64,000 bases of DNA, from NCBI GenBank assembly GCA_903813345.2, contig CAIIXF020000005.1:31437375-31501374 (forward strand), read 5' to 3'. The stretch is from Owenia fusiformis. Its lineage: Eukaryota; Annelida; Polychaeta; Sabellida; Oweniidae. The position numbers and the translations under genes are program-made. Within the stretch, counting starts at the first letter, position 1; each line of letters begins with the position of its first letter. The notes beneath the pieces are model-generated. The model saw only the letters and a list, made by a program, of their open reading frames with translations. It did no database searches and was not told the DNA's origin. This document shows, piece by piece, positions 47,640 to 60,136 of this stretch.

Positions 47640-50060
47640 TAGGGATAAAGGAATTTTTCAGATAAGCCTTAATTAAGCTGTTTCCTCCTGTTCATCCTGC
47701 AATTGTTTTGATGAGTTCAAATGATGAAACATATATTCCTGCATACGTTTTCACTTGTTGAGCACTTGTCAACATTACCATTTACTTATTATTGAGGTGT
47801 TTAACAGGGGTCCACAAAAATTAAAAAATATTAGATTTTGATATTTTTGAAGTTTACAACGGATTATCTACTTATGAATCAGATTTTGGGAAGGTTATTA
47901 GCATGACATGCTTTTATCTAGCATGATTTTATCTGTTTAATTGAAAATAAGATCGTCTGTCTGATTATATTTTGCATTCAAAATGATTAAAAAAAATTGT
48001 TCCATTAAGTTCACTTTCTTTTAACATCATCTTGTTTTTTGTTGATCCGCCAATTGTTTTGATATCTTTAAATGATAAAACATATATTCCTACATACGTT
48101 TTCACATGTTGAGCACTTGTCAACATTACCATTTACTTATTATTGAGGGGTTTGACAGGGGTCCACAAAAATTAAAAAATATTAGATTTTGATATTCTTG
48201 AAGTTTACAACGGATTTTCTACTTATGAATCGGTTTTGGGAAGCTTATTAGCATGACCTATTGATTTTTTCTGTTTAATTGAAAATAAGATTGTTTGTCT
48301 GATTATATTTTACATTCAAAATGATTAAAAATAATGGTTCCATTTAGTTCACTTTCTTTTAACATCATCTTGTTTTTGTTGATCCGCCAATTGTTTTGAT
48401 ATGTTTAATTGATAAAACATATATTACTACATACATTTTCACCTGTTGAGGACCTGTCAACATTACCGTTTACTTATTATTGAGGGGTTTAACAGGGGTC
48501 AACAAAAATATTAGATTTTGATATTTTGAAGTTTACAACAGATTATCTACTCATTAATCGGCTTTTGGAAAGTTTATTATCCCATCGAACGAAGTTCAGT
48601 AGGGATAGAGTGAAGCCCTCCCTCCGTCCGTCAGTCAGTCAGTCAGTCCATCCGTCCATCTGTCTGGAAGATAACCTGAATACTAGTAGACAGATTTTCT
48701 TCATATTTGGTGGAAAGATGTATATTGGTGAATAGTAATACGCAAAAAAATTCAAGATGGCCGCCAGTTTAAAAATGGCAGGAAATTTACGCAAAAATCT
48801 TATGTTTTTCATTTTAAACCAAAATAAGAAACATTATTATTTGAAATATTGGTAGTATATTAACGATAGCTATCTGTTTCACATATATCCTGGATATTTC
48901 ACCCTGACCCCCAGGGGGCGTAAATGGGGGGGGGGGGGTTGGGAAAACACAAATTTGCATTAATTTTGAGATGTTTTTGAAGTGTAGTTTTATTATACTC
49001 AAATGAAAGGCAATTTAGAGTAGATTGCAAATATTGTAGCGTTTTTCTGATTCGGGCCTCAAAAAATTCAAAATGGCTGTCTAATGCGGGATTTTGCAAT
49101 TATTATATTTCTTAAAAGTATGGCTATATTATACTCAAATTGAAGGAATTTCAGAGTAGATCACAATTATGGCAGTGTTTTTCGGATTTATGCCTCTGAA
49201 AATTCAAAATATCCGACTAGAGCAGAAATTCGCCATTACTTAGAGTCATCTTTAAAGTATGGTTACAATGATCTAAAATATTTATTGAAGGAAAGAGTAG
49301 ATGGTAAATATTACATTGTGATTGTACAGATTGGTGATTTATATGGTGTTCGTTGGGATTTGCTACTCCGTGAAGTTGCCATTTTCTAATTAGTATGACG
49401 TATTGATCTTATCTGTTTAATTGAAAATAAAAGCGTCTGTCTGATAATATTGTGCATTCAAAATGATTAAAAACAATGATTCCATTTACAGTTCATTTTC
49501 TTTTAACATCATCTTGTTTTTTGTTGATCCGCCAATTGTTTTGATGTTTAAATGATAAAACATATATTCCTATATACATTTTCACCTGTTGAGGACCTGT
49601 CAACATTACCATCTCCTTATTATTGAGGGGTTTAACAGGGGTCAACAAAAATATTAGATTTTGATATTTTTGAGGTTTACAACAGATTATCTACTCATTT
49701 ATCGGCTTTTGGAAAGTTTATTAGTATGACATATTGATTTTAGCTGTTTAATTGAAACTAAGATCGTCTGTCTGACTGTATTTTGCATTCAAAATGATAA
49801 AAAATAATGGTTCCATTTAGTTTCACTTTATTTTAACATCATCTTGTTTTTCGTTGATCCGCCAATTGTTAAATGATATGTTTATTTGATAAAACATATA
49901 TTCCTACATACGTTTTCTTCCGTTGAGGACCTGTCAACATTATCGTTTACTTATCATTGAGGGGTTTAACAGAGGTCCATAATAATGAAAAATATTAGAT
50001 ATTGACACCTTTGAAGTCTACAACGAATTATCTACTTATGAATCGGCTTTTGCATTTAAA
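47640..50060 (+). repeat. ~340-bp tandem satellite, five copies
   Basis: Units can be aligned on AACATCATCTTG and on GATCCGCCAATTG: starts near 47690, 48022, 48361, 49504 and 49834. The period is about 335-340 bp once the 810-bp insertion at 48580-49389 is removed. Copies share CATATATTCC, GACAGGGGTC and TTGAAAATAAGA blocks and differ by several percent. No gene. Confidence 0.85.
48580..49389 (+). mobile_element. Helitron-like element inside the satellite
   Basis: It begins TCCCATCGAACGAAGTTCAG after an A and ends CCATTTTCTAA before a T. The 5' end carries TCCGTCCGTCAGTCAGTC runs and the 3' end CTCCGTGAAGTTGCC, as in the copy at 11282-12281. It splits a satellite unit that is continuous in neighbouring copies (GTTTATTAGTATGAC); TTA occurs on both sides of the insertion. 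No gene. Confidence 0.65.
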
Positions 50061-50094
50061 TTATAATCTAAGATGAATTAAGAATTTATTCCCG

Positions 50095-50220
50095 CTATTT
50101 ATAAAATTAGATTTTAACATCAATAAAGCATATGATATGATGTGGGGTGAAAGGATATATGATTTTTGCAATACAGGCTATCTCTGCAAGCACATAACTT
50201 TAGTAATAGATTATTTTATT
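50095..50220 (+). pseudogene. Possible reverse transcriptase scrap
   Basis: One frame reads LDFNINKAYDMMW, similar to the FxKAYDxVW motif of LINE reverse transcriptases. The open stretch is too short to be sure. Confidence 0.25.
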
Positions 50221-50365
50221 TAGTAGAAAATAGACTATCCCATGAGGCAATGCTAGAACCCAAAGGCTCTATATTGAAATTAATAAATGCCGCCTCGCCC
50301 AATATTTTTTTCTCAGTTAATGCCCAGAGCTGAAATAGCAAAAATTATATGCATTGAAAGATATG

Positions 50366-50525
50366 TCATTTCCCGGGGAAAATTGCCGGGCGTTAATGCA
50401 TAATTGGCCCGCAACTATGGCCCGCCACTATGACGTCACATATTGCTCAGATCGATAAAGTAACATAAATGCCTTCTAAACTAGCACTAATACCCCTATA
50501 ACACTCCCGGCAAGGTGGTAATAAT
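50366..50525 (+). repeat. Dispersed repeat, copy 2
   Basis: Direct-orientation partner of 3091-3252, about 85 percent alike by eye, including the TGACGTCACATATTGCT block. Confidence 0.75.
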
Positions 50526-51794
50526 ATTAATTGATCTGGGTACTATCCACAAAAATATTCATCTTTTTGAATTAGACTTGAATTAAATCTTCAATAAATG
50601 AAAATCTGAACCATTTTAAGATATTCGAAAAATTCAGAAACTGCAAATAATTCAATTATAACTATTTAAAACAATTTAGATTGCTAGGATATGATAATAA
50701 CCTTAAAAGTAAATCATTGTGATTTTAGAGCCCAAATATTATCTCGTTTTACAGATTCAGTTGTATAAATCTTCTTGCTGTCAACGTATTTATAATACTC
50801 TACACTTATTTAGTGCCTGTTTATAATGATACCGACATTATTGTAATATTGAAATCATATGAGTAATAAAGATCCCCAAGTGGAGGCCAATGTCCCCCCC
50901 CCCCATTTGTGATATGGCCTCGTACGAATTAGGTTGTAGACATCAGGATGAAACCTGTTTTCATGATTTATACACCTTAATGATGTAATTTAATCGTAAC
51001 AATGTACTAGCTTTCCATCTAAGAACTATCCGGAAAAATATTTAATTTTCGTAAAATAGACCCCTGCTGAAATCGTTCATAAATGAAGTTCTGTAACCTT
51101 GTATGGTGCACAAAAATTCACGAATGGTCAATGATATAATCCTAACTAGCAAAAGCAAATTAAAAACATAAGGCTGTAACAATAAGTTTTAAAAAAATTA
51201 TACAGTGTTTGATGAGGTATACCCCCCACTGTGAACTTGGATTCCATTTTGATCTAACTTTTCAGTTGAAATTTTACATTATGCTCTTGATATATAATAA
51301 TTCATACTTTTTGCACTAATTTATTATCTATTTACAAGAAATCTTTTAAAATGATTATTTCTTTAAAAAATGGACCCCTGCTTAAATCTCAAATAAATGA
51401 TAAATGGTAATGTTGTGTGGTTCTCAACAAGCAATACCATATTCAATGATATTAAATCTATCAATGTAATCTATAAAAATGATTGCAACTTGAACAGGAG
51501 GTAATTTTAAAATTATTGTCAATTCCTTTAACACTATAGTGGTACTGAAATGGCGATATCTTTGACGATATTTTTGGATCACCCTGTAAAAAGGTTAAAA
51601 ATGATCGAAGTCTTGCGTAGCAGGATAACTAGAATGAACGACTAAGCAATTATTTTCAAGGTCTTTAATGTTTGCCCCATGGTGCCAATCATATAACAAT
51701 AGTTTTGAAATGAAACACCTTAGGGGATTTCTACAGATGCTTGTTGGCAAAAATGAAACATTGGGGTATTGTAGGAATTTGATTGCAACTAATG

Positions 51795-51995
51795 ATTTAT
51801 GCAAATCTACGGGTTACGTACCCCTGATATAGGAGAGATATTCCAGACCTCAACTAAAACCGTGAAAAAACATTTATTCAATTCCATTAAGCATGGATCA
51901 AACCAAATAGATAATCTGTTTTCAATGTATCTTCTCTCAGCTGCAGTTTATCGTGTAATAATACAATGTTTGATTCCAAAATAAGAATCGTCGGT
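51795..51995 (+). repeat. Inverted repeat arm, left
   Basis: Reverse complement of 55425-55625; shared blocks include GGAGAGATATTCCAGAC and CTGCAGTTTATCGT. The small open frame here has no family match. Confidence 0.75.
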
Positions 51996-52286
51996 CTCGT
52001 TAATGGTAGAGTGTGTGTTTCTTTAACATTTTGATGCATTGCGATACTCCTATTCGTTAAATATCTTAATTACATACATACCTATCGTTTGTGCAAATGC
52101 AACTCTACATACGTAAACGTTTAATAGAGTCGCAGTGCGACATTGAAAATAGCACCCCTGTGTAATCCAATGGGAAAGAACCCGGATGTAGACAAAGTTG
52201 TACCATACTCTTCAAACGGGAGGTAACTAAACTAAACGTTATCGCGTATTGGAGTATTGGCAATGCATCAAGTAATATTTAAGTGG

Positions 52287-52520
52287 TACGGTATGCCATG
52301 ATTTTGATTGATACGTTTTCTATCAAAACTTATGAGTATGATCAAATATAAATAGCTGCCGCCATAGAAGATCACTTAAATTGCAATTTATACTCGTCCA
52401 ACTCGTCTAAAATAACCAATAACAAGGAAATATTACACTGTTGTAGAATAGTATCAACCTGCTATTTCACTAATATTGACATAACAATTTGATAAAGTAT
52501 CCCAACATTATTATTATTGT
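52287..52520 (+). repeat. Dispersed repeat that equals the empty site of the LTR element
   Basis: GTATGCCATGATTTTGATTG and later AAAATAACCAATAACAA match the flanks of the LTR element at 27238-27277 and 32165-32260. No insertion is present here. Confidence 0.65.
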
Positions 52521-52629
52521 CTGTATGATAACAGACAATGACATTTTCCATATTATAGTTATTCGTGTGTGATTTAAAAATCGTTTGTCAACACATCGAT
52601 CAAGAATTACGAACTTAGCTCACATGATG

Positions 52630-55180
52630 ATATCTATGACAATAGGCGTTTATAGGTCGGTCATATTGGATTTCTGCGAGAAATTTTACCCAAAAAGTGG
52701 TGGTCATACATTTAGAAACTGTGGGACATATATTTTGCAAAAACTATGAACGGTAACCACGCAAAGTCAAGCAATTCTTTTTAATTATGACAAAACGGGC
52801 TAAATCATGATTTTTCTAGATAAATGTGGCGGGCATCTTGAAAATAGGCGAGATTTTGAATTGACAGACAGAAGGACAAGTTAGTAATTGCACGCATTAT
52901 CATGTGGCCTAATGATATCTTTACCTCATAAAGGTGAGCTATTTCGGTCGGTCGGTTGACAAAATCAATTTCAGCTCTATTTGGTTTCATCAATTTGCTG
53001 AAATTTGTACGTGTACCTTGATTCAAAATATCAATTATGTCTACAGGATTAGTCAAAAGATGTTTCAAATATTTAAAATGGCCGCTACTTTTATCAAAGA
53101 TCCCGGCAAGATTCTTTTGTAGTAGAATCAGTAACTCAATTAATATTCCTGAATTATTCTTTGAGCCTATGAGATCCTACTTCAAAACGATCTAGTGGCC
53201 AACATCTGTGACTTGTTTGCGAAAAAGTCATGCTTTCAGTCCTTTGGTTGGCCCAAAAGTATTCAGTCAACTAGCTTTAAGTTGTATATAACTCACTTAT
53301 TTCATAAGCTAACAATAATGTCAGGATAGTACATATTTAGTTGTTAGACTTATGTTTGCATTTGGCCTCCTCGAATAAGTTGCAGCGTGATATCAAATTG
53401 CTGCAAGTTTATGAAAACTTCTTTGTCTTTTCTTAAGTGCAGACCAAAAATCTTCTTTTAACATTGTTTTTCATTTGGTTGATTGATTCAAACAACTATT
53501 TCTGGCCTGATACTTCTCAGACAGTCCAAATGTACCTCAGGGGAACACATTGCCTATAACTCACTAATAATGACTATTGCTTCGGTCAATCTGATCCTGA
53601 TACCTTTTGTTCTCTCGCTACTAATAGTATCTTTATAAGTATTATTCTGGTCTTACATTTGATTTAACAACACGGTGCTTACATCGAAAGATTATTAAAT
53701 GGTTTGTCTTGGTCATTTAATTGTACTTTATAGGTATTGCTTTTTCCGAATGCCCTCATCCGTTTCCTTTTGTAAGTTACAAGAGAGGTAACATAAGAAA
53801 AAAGGCAATATATCTAACAAACAATTTTTATTCCATCAAACATTAACACAGTTGTGAACTGAACCTTTTTAGAGAATCATATTTCATACAATGGGCAAAA
53901 CACCTAAAAACAAACTGTTTGGGAAAAAAGCACGTCGGTAACAAGAAATAAATTGATCCGTTTTTCGAGCTTTGTTAGACCAAATGTCTAACTGAAAGCT
54001 CATTAATCTAAAATATTAATTATTTTTGGCCAAATGTTATCGAAGGGTAATGAGTAAACCGATTGGTAGATAGCTTGAAGTGTTATTTTGTCCTTATTAT
54101 CTTTTGTTGGAGGAAATATATAGTTCACAATCTAAGATTGAATTTCGCAATTTAAACGGCTTCAAGATTGAATCTGTCATAGAAAGGGTGAGAAGAGCAT
54201 TAGAAAGTCAATATCTCATTTAATAGAGGATTATATCTGTTCATTGTCTGAAACTCGCGTGAAACTTGAGTGAGGACAATTCACATTATACATATCCAAA
54301 AAAACAATTGAATATACATAGAATGAAGTTCTTTTTTAAATGTATATTTATTTTAGTCAAGATATCGAAATAGATGAATACAATGTTGTGAAGGCAATAA
54401 TGCTTAAATTATCAATGAAAATCAGTTATTAAAAGTAATACCGTTAAAAGGATCCCATTTATCTCCTCTTCCAACACTTTTAATTTCTATGTTTATATTA
54501 TAAATTATATGTATACACATCATTATTGGTAGATAAAATAAAAATAAATAAACACTTAAGTCCAATTTGTAATAGGTATATACATTTAGCTTAAAATCTC
54601 TAAATGTTGGTTCCACCCTAGAATGTTTACATTTATTTATAACTGATATAATTAGAATCCTTGAGCGGCTTTGATCAATTCCAAAATTAAGGGAATAAAA
54701 CTTTGACTGTTTGCTTAAAAAGGATACACCATTGACTAATCAAATGTTACAATTTGTTTTAACATTTGGATAAAAAATGCACATGGCAATCAAACATGAT
54801 AACCCAAATTGATTTCTGATTCAATCCTAATAAATCTGTATTTCTTTCCTCATTAATTGATCAGTTGAGATATTAATAGAATACCTGCACTATGCTTAAA
54901 ATGATGAGTCGGAAATATTAGCGCTTCCCGCCATATATCAAAGATTTGATATCACAGATAATATTTCAGCCATTTAGGTTTTCTTTATCATAGATAATGT
55001 CCCGCACTTAAGTGCAGTTGGCAATTACGATGTCAAATGGCATAACACTTTCAAACAGAAAAAATATATATAATATTGTCGGGTTAGTGTCAGTTGTGAT
55101 CATGTGTCACCCTCGCAAGGCATGCCTTATGGGATTTGGAATTTACTTATATTTTTGATATAATACATATGTTGAAATGT
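52630..55180 (+). repeat. Diverged segmental duplication, copy 2
   Basis: Partner of 41900-44430, same order and orientation of blocks, about 10.7 kb away. An insertion-like tract (about 53750-53980) is absent from copy 1. No gene. Confidence 0.75.
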
Positions 55181-55424
55181 AGTAGACATGCTCAGTTGAC
55201 ATCCCATTTGGTTATTCAATTATTACTCATTTCGTGAATTATTCATACCCTCTGTATCAAAAATCTTTTCTTACTGAGTAAACCCTTAAATAACTTTTGA
55301 AAATGGCAAGTAAACTTAATGGAACCTTAAAGTGAAATTCACTGCGAAACCTGGTGTTTTACAATACCAATCCATCAATATGTTAGAGAAATAGTTACTT
55401 TACCATTAGCGAGATTGATGATTC

Positions 55425-55625
55425 GTATTTTGGACCCAAACATTGTATTATTATCGTTTACGATAAACTGCAGCTGACAGAAGATACATTGAAAACAGAT
55501 TATCTATTTGGTTTGATCCATGTTTAATGGAATTAAATAAATGTTTTTCTCGGTTTTAGTTGTTGTCTGGAATATCTCTTCTATATCAGGGGGACGTAAC
55601 CTACAGATTTGCATAAATCATTTGC
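55425..55625 (-). repeat. Inverted repeat arm, right
   Basis: Partner of 51795-51995. The two arms bracket about 3.4 kb that includes copy 2 of the segmental duplication, possibly the ends of one decayed element. Confidence 0.7.
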
Positions 55626-57085
55626 TGTATATTCTTACAGAGACAATCATCAACAACCTTGAAACCAGATTGCCTCTTTGTTCAATCTTGACATCCAGAT
55701 AGACAAGGTTTCAATCAGTTTTTATAAACAGTGGATGACATTGATGCATTTATGTGAAAGCACAAGTTCCAAAAACGGAAAACGAATATCTAAGAGTACA
55801 GCCACTCATACAGAGCACAAACCGCCAATATCACACAGACTATCAGTGATCTAACGTCCATAACAACCCCCCCTCCTTTTCACAATTACAAAACTACAAG
55901 ATCACCAGAGTATTAGTATTACTGTAGTTCTTCATACTTAAGTTATTAAAATACATATTGAAGAAACATTTCCGATATAGTGATGACGCCCAGCATCCCT
56001 GGGGGCCGTAGATTTATAAATATACCAAGACAGACTCATGACTTTTAGACGACCGTAGATTTCTCATGGCCGCTATAGGTATTACGGCTGCCGTAGAGTC
56101 AATGACATAGGAATTAGATAGGTATCCTATCCACTGTCCTATTTGATCTTAGATAGAACTACTCTATCTCAATATATATATATATTTGGCTTGGTAATGA
56201 AAATGAGAAGGTCAGATATCTGCTCAAATCACGAAAATATGGAGTTATGTCCTTTTTAGTTGTATTAATGTAAATATTCCACTGAATTCATGAATTATCC
56301 GACAGATTATTGAAATGTAGAACCTATCATGAAAAAGCGATTTGTTGCATTTAATAATTCATCAATGGTCCCTTCTTAGAATATGTGCCATCTTGAGGGA
56401 CACCCTACACCCAAAATATATTCATCATCATTCTTGCTCGTACTTTCAGAATTAAAACACAATCCAATCAATTTTTTTTTATTCTCCAAAAACAGTTTGT
56501 CCCAGTTTATTGTGTCACTTATAATTCGTGATAATTTATCTATCTAAATACAACTATATAATTACGAACTAATATATGTACAATTTGTCTTGGGGTCTTT
56601 GTACACTATTTATATATATACACAAAGAGTAACACAAGTTGAATGTTATATATACATGTCATGCATTGCATATGCAAAAGTCAGGTTCGATTGAAAATAT
56701 TGAAAAAAACTAATTTTTTTTAATTTGTTCATCTAAATAATGTCTCCAATCTTTGTTTATGTCACCTCATTCTCGGCCTTGTTGACAATCCAACGTGAAA
56801 CATAAAAAACAAATAAATGTGTTATTGTCTAGTATAGGTTGTTCCCACTTCATTCTAAGCTTCTTAGACAAGTCAACGTGAAGCATAAAAACAAATAAAA
56901 CACGTTTATTGCCCACAATAACCTGATCCAAGCTTAGTACAGTCAAACCATTGTGAAGCATAAGACATAATACGATTGACTCTGTCGACACATCACTCTC
57001 TGTCATTCGGCAATAAGGTTCATGCCACCATAACAAACAATAAAGTATTCATCTACTTTATAAATATTCACTCATTGTAGTACAC
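55626..57085. other. No gene; downstream of the ClC gene
   Basis: Possible extended 3' UTR near the right end; otherwise AT-rich DNA. GCCGTAGA occurs several times at 56005-56100. Confidence 0.5.
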
Positions 57086-57091
57086 TTTATT
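57086..57091 (-). promoter_or_regulatory. Candidate poly(A) signal of the ClC gene
   Basis: AATAAA on the minus strand begins 11 nt after the TAA stop at 57103-57105. It would give a very short 3' UTR. The following DNA is AT-rich and has further AATAAA matches, so a longer UTR is equally possible. Confidence 0.4.
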
Positions 57092-57102
57092 CATATAGAT
57101 CA

Positions 57103-60100
57103 TTACTGTACTACCTCCAGATGATGCAATTTTATTTTCCCTAATTCTCCATGTGCTCTATATTTAGCTAAATCTTTTCTTGTCACAATGCCTTCAACCT
57201 GAAATTAAAATATTGTTTCTGATTGACAGCGTTTTTCTAAGTAACAACATTTGCATTGATTTTAAACAATTCATTTATTGCTTCTTGGTGTCTCATGGGT
57301 TTCTTAACATGATAATGTTAAAACTTTTGCATTGGTGTTAATAGATTGTTTGACGTTTTCGTAATCTTACCCATCTTTTACCAGTTTATCAATGCGAATT
57401 ACTGTTACATACCTCGTTTTTGTCATTGACGACGATAAGATGACGTAAGCCCAGACCTCTGAACAATTTGAACATACGAGGTAGTGATACATTCTGAAAA
57501 GAATATCAGAACACATACATTACACTAAAACAGTTACACAAAACAGAACACTGTTAATGAATCGGCAATTAATTTGTTAACAAAAATGAACATTATTCAG
57601 GCAAAGCTAGACATGTCTGAACTCGTTAGGGCAAGTTAGGATTTGATATCATCTTTTTTTATCTTATCTTATTTGTTACTATTATACCATATTGGTACAC
57701 GATGTTTATACATGTTGATATATCTTACCGTCGATACAGAAAATGGCGTTGGGTTCATATATGATCTCAGATCTATCATCAGCTCCCTATCATTATCTGG
57801 TATATCTATGCCCTAGACAAAAAACACAACATGTAATTAATGATCAAATATAAAGGAAAAATCAGGTCTTAATTAATAAGGGGATGACATTATCACAAGT
57901 AACATGAACTATTGACCTAGCAATATATATCCTTAGCTCAAGTTATTTAAGATTTAAAGTGCAAAAATTAAATTCTCCAAGATAATCAAATTTCAAAGAA
58001 AATTCTATAGCTATCTTTTGTTTTCCTGAAATGAAGTATACATTTTGGGGATGCTTTAGAAAATAGTCATGACAAAGGAGATATGAGCCGAAACACTGTT
58101 GTTCAAATCTGGTTTAGATCTGATCCAGTATTTGAACGAAGTCATATACAAAAATGTACAAGTAAGCATTGTACACAAGTTTACCCCCCTATCACACCAA
58201 ACTAGTTCTTACCCGTTCTTGCCAGTCCTACGAAAATGTCGTAAAACGGGCTCAATCTGGCTGTGGTCGGGAAATATGTCTAAAATAATTAGCTACTTCG
58301 TTCATAAACAGTCTTCAATACGTCCATCTCATTCGCAGTTCGTCCAGGTCGCACCAGGTCGGTGTGCAACGTCGTATAACGCGTCCTTTAGTCTAGAAAG
58401 TCATTATGACTTGATTACAGAACGGTATGGTCGCCATCGAATTTTGAATCGATTCAAAATTCTAAAATCACCTTCCCGTCTGAGAACGTTCATGAAGTTC
58501 GTAAATAGACCTTAGAAGGTTGCAGCTACGTTCATTCCGTTCGCACACAGTTTAAAACCAGTTTTGAAGAACGCAGTGGCAACTTGTTTGGTGTGATAGC
58601 TATATTTTTGCTCACTCGTTCATAAGCAGTCTAAACTACGTTCTTAATCAGTTTAAACCCGTTTGCAATTAGTTCTACCTCGTTCTCAATACGTCCTCAG
58701 ACAGTTCAACTCGTTGTTAAAACGTCCCTAGTAGGATTGAAGTACGACGGTTCCGTCCGTAGTACGTCCAGCTCGTCGTTAGTACGTTGTCACTCGTTTT
58801 AATTGTAGAACGTATCGACCACGAGAACATTTTGAGCATGTTCTAAGTTCTAGAGGACCTACCCGTTCGAGTACGTTCGATATAGTTTGTAAATCGACCC
58901 CAAACGGTTCTAAGTACGTCCAGTCCGTTCGTACACAGTGGAAGCCCGTTTTCGAGAACGTAGTGAAAACTAGTTTGGTGTGATAGTAGGGTTAGAAAGA
59001 TAAGTATACTTTACTCTTTGAACAAACAGCGATAAGTATGCCATCTTTTCATGACTCACCTTCACATTTCTAAGTTTAGCTTCGATATCTTCAAAGGAAA
59101 TGTCTAAATCTCTCTTGTTGTCTTTGTAAACCTACAGATAATTAAAAACCTTCAATCAAATACCTAAGACATACACAAGAACATTATTTCATTATTAATG
59201 GTATTCTAATATATTCATATGTTATATAGTGGTTAATACCGTGAGAATACAGACTTAGGATAGTACTTTGTACTTACTCTCTCATGCAGCAGTAAGATCA
59301 ACTGTGAACGTGTCATCAGTCCTTGCAATCTACCAAATGTATTGCCTTGCCTAGCCTGAAAAAGGTAAGTTCATAATTCTAGAGGTTTGGTAGATTTAAT
59401 AACCTTCATGCATTATCAGTGTTTATTTGCAAGGTGTTTTAATAAGAGCCTTAAAACTTAAAATGGACAAGTGTCTATCTGCTTATGGTCATTGGTAAGA
59501 GTTCTACACTGTAGATTTAATTGCTTCAATACTAAATATTTGGACAAAAATAGAAGGATTTTTGAGGTGTTACACAGGACAACATCCTTGGTTACGAAGT
59601 ACTTCTGTCAAATTGCTTATTCAGCAAATCCTTGTTACGTTACATGCACCATTGCCGAGTTTCCTTTACATCGTCAAACTGCACCTCACTTCAGTTATCT
59701 TCTGTACTTACATTTTCAGGATCATAACTGGCAACTACTGGGAAACCCATATGAGGTTCTTCTTTCAGGACATCAAGGATTCTTCCAACTGTCTCAAGGG
59801 GTTTAAGAACTACAACAGGGGCATTCATCACCTCTCTGGAAGGGTAATGTTATATTAACATGTCTATATTAAATTTGACTGCAATGGCAGCACACTATAG
59901 CCACCTAAAGGCAAAGATGAAACAGTAATGAATCGCCAATTGATTGCTCCACACTCCATTTCTCTCTATATACTACAACGTTGTGAAGATGAAACACGCA
60001 TGAGATATCTATATATCCCGAGAAAATAGCGTAATTGCCACAGAACATACCTTGCTTTGACTGTGGCACACAACTCTGGTGGTTCCCACTCCAACAGTGG

Positions 60101-60136
60101 TACACCCATCAGCTCAATGTGGGTGTCGTAGATACC
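57103..60136 (-). other. ClC cytosolic CBS1 and CBS2 exons
   Basis: Seven exons encode the regulatory tail. CBS1 starts at [12 protein letters not shown] and continues through GFPVV and [17 protein letters not shown]2 starts at the [10 protein letters not shown] segment, continues with [16 protein letters not shown] and ends with [11 protein letters not shown] shortly before the stop. The linker between the two CBS domains is short, as in ClC-7, and lacks the long insertion of vertebrate ClC-6. The CBS pair in ClC-7 contacts the membrane domain and, with nucleotide and lipids, tunes gating. The C-terminus runs about 20 residues past CBS2 and ends VVQ. The intron 57813-59059 holds an inverted-repeat element (separate entry). 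Confidence 0.9.

Noticed and set aside
48900-48940. Separate repeat at the G/C run near 48925
   Set aside because: Part of the Helitron-like element interior; homopolymer only.
58099-58515. 138-codon open frame as a gene
   Set aside because: It starts outside and runs into a CpG-rich repeat in a ClC intron, on the opposite strand, with no recognisable domain.
59471-59858. Plus-strand open frames
   Set aside because: They overlap ClC exon 59712-59835 antisense and have no protein features of their own.
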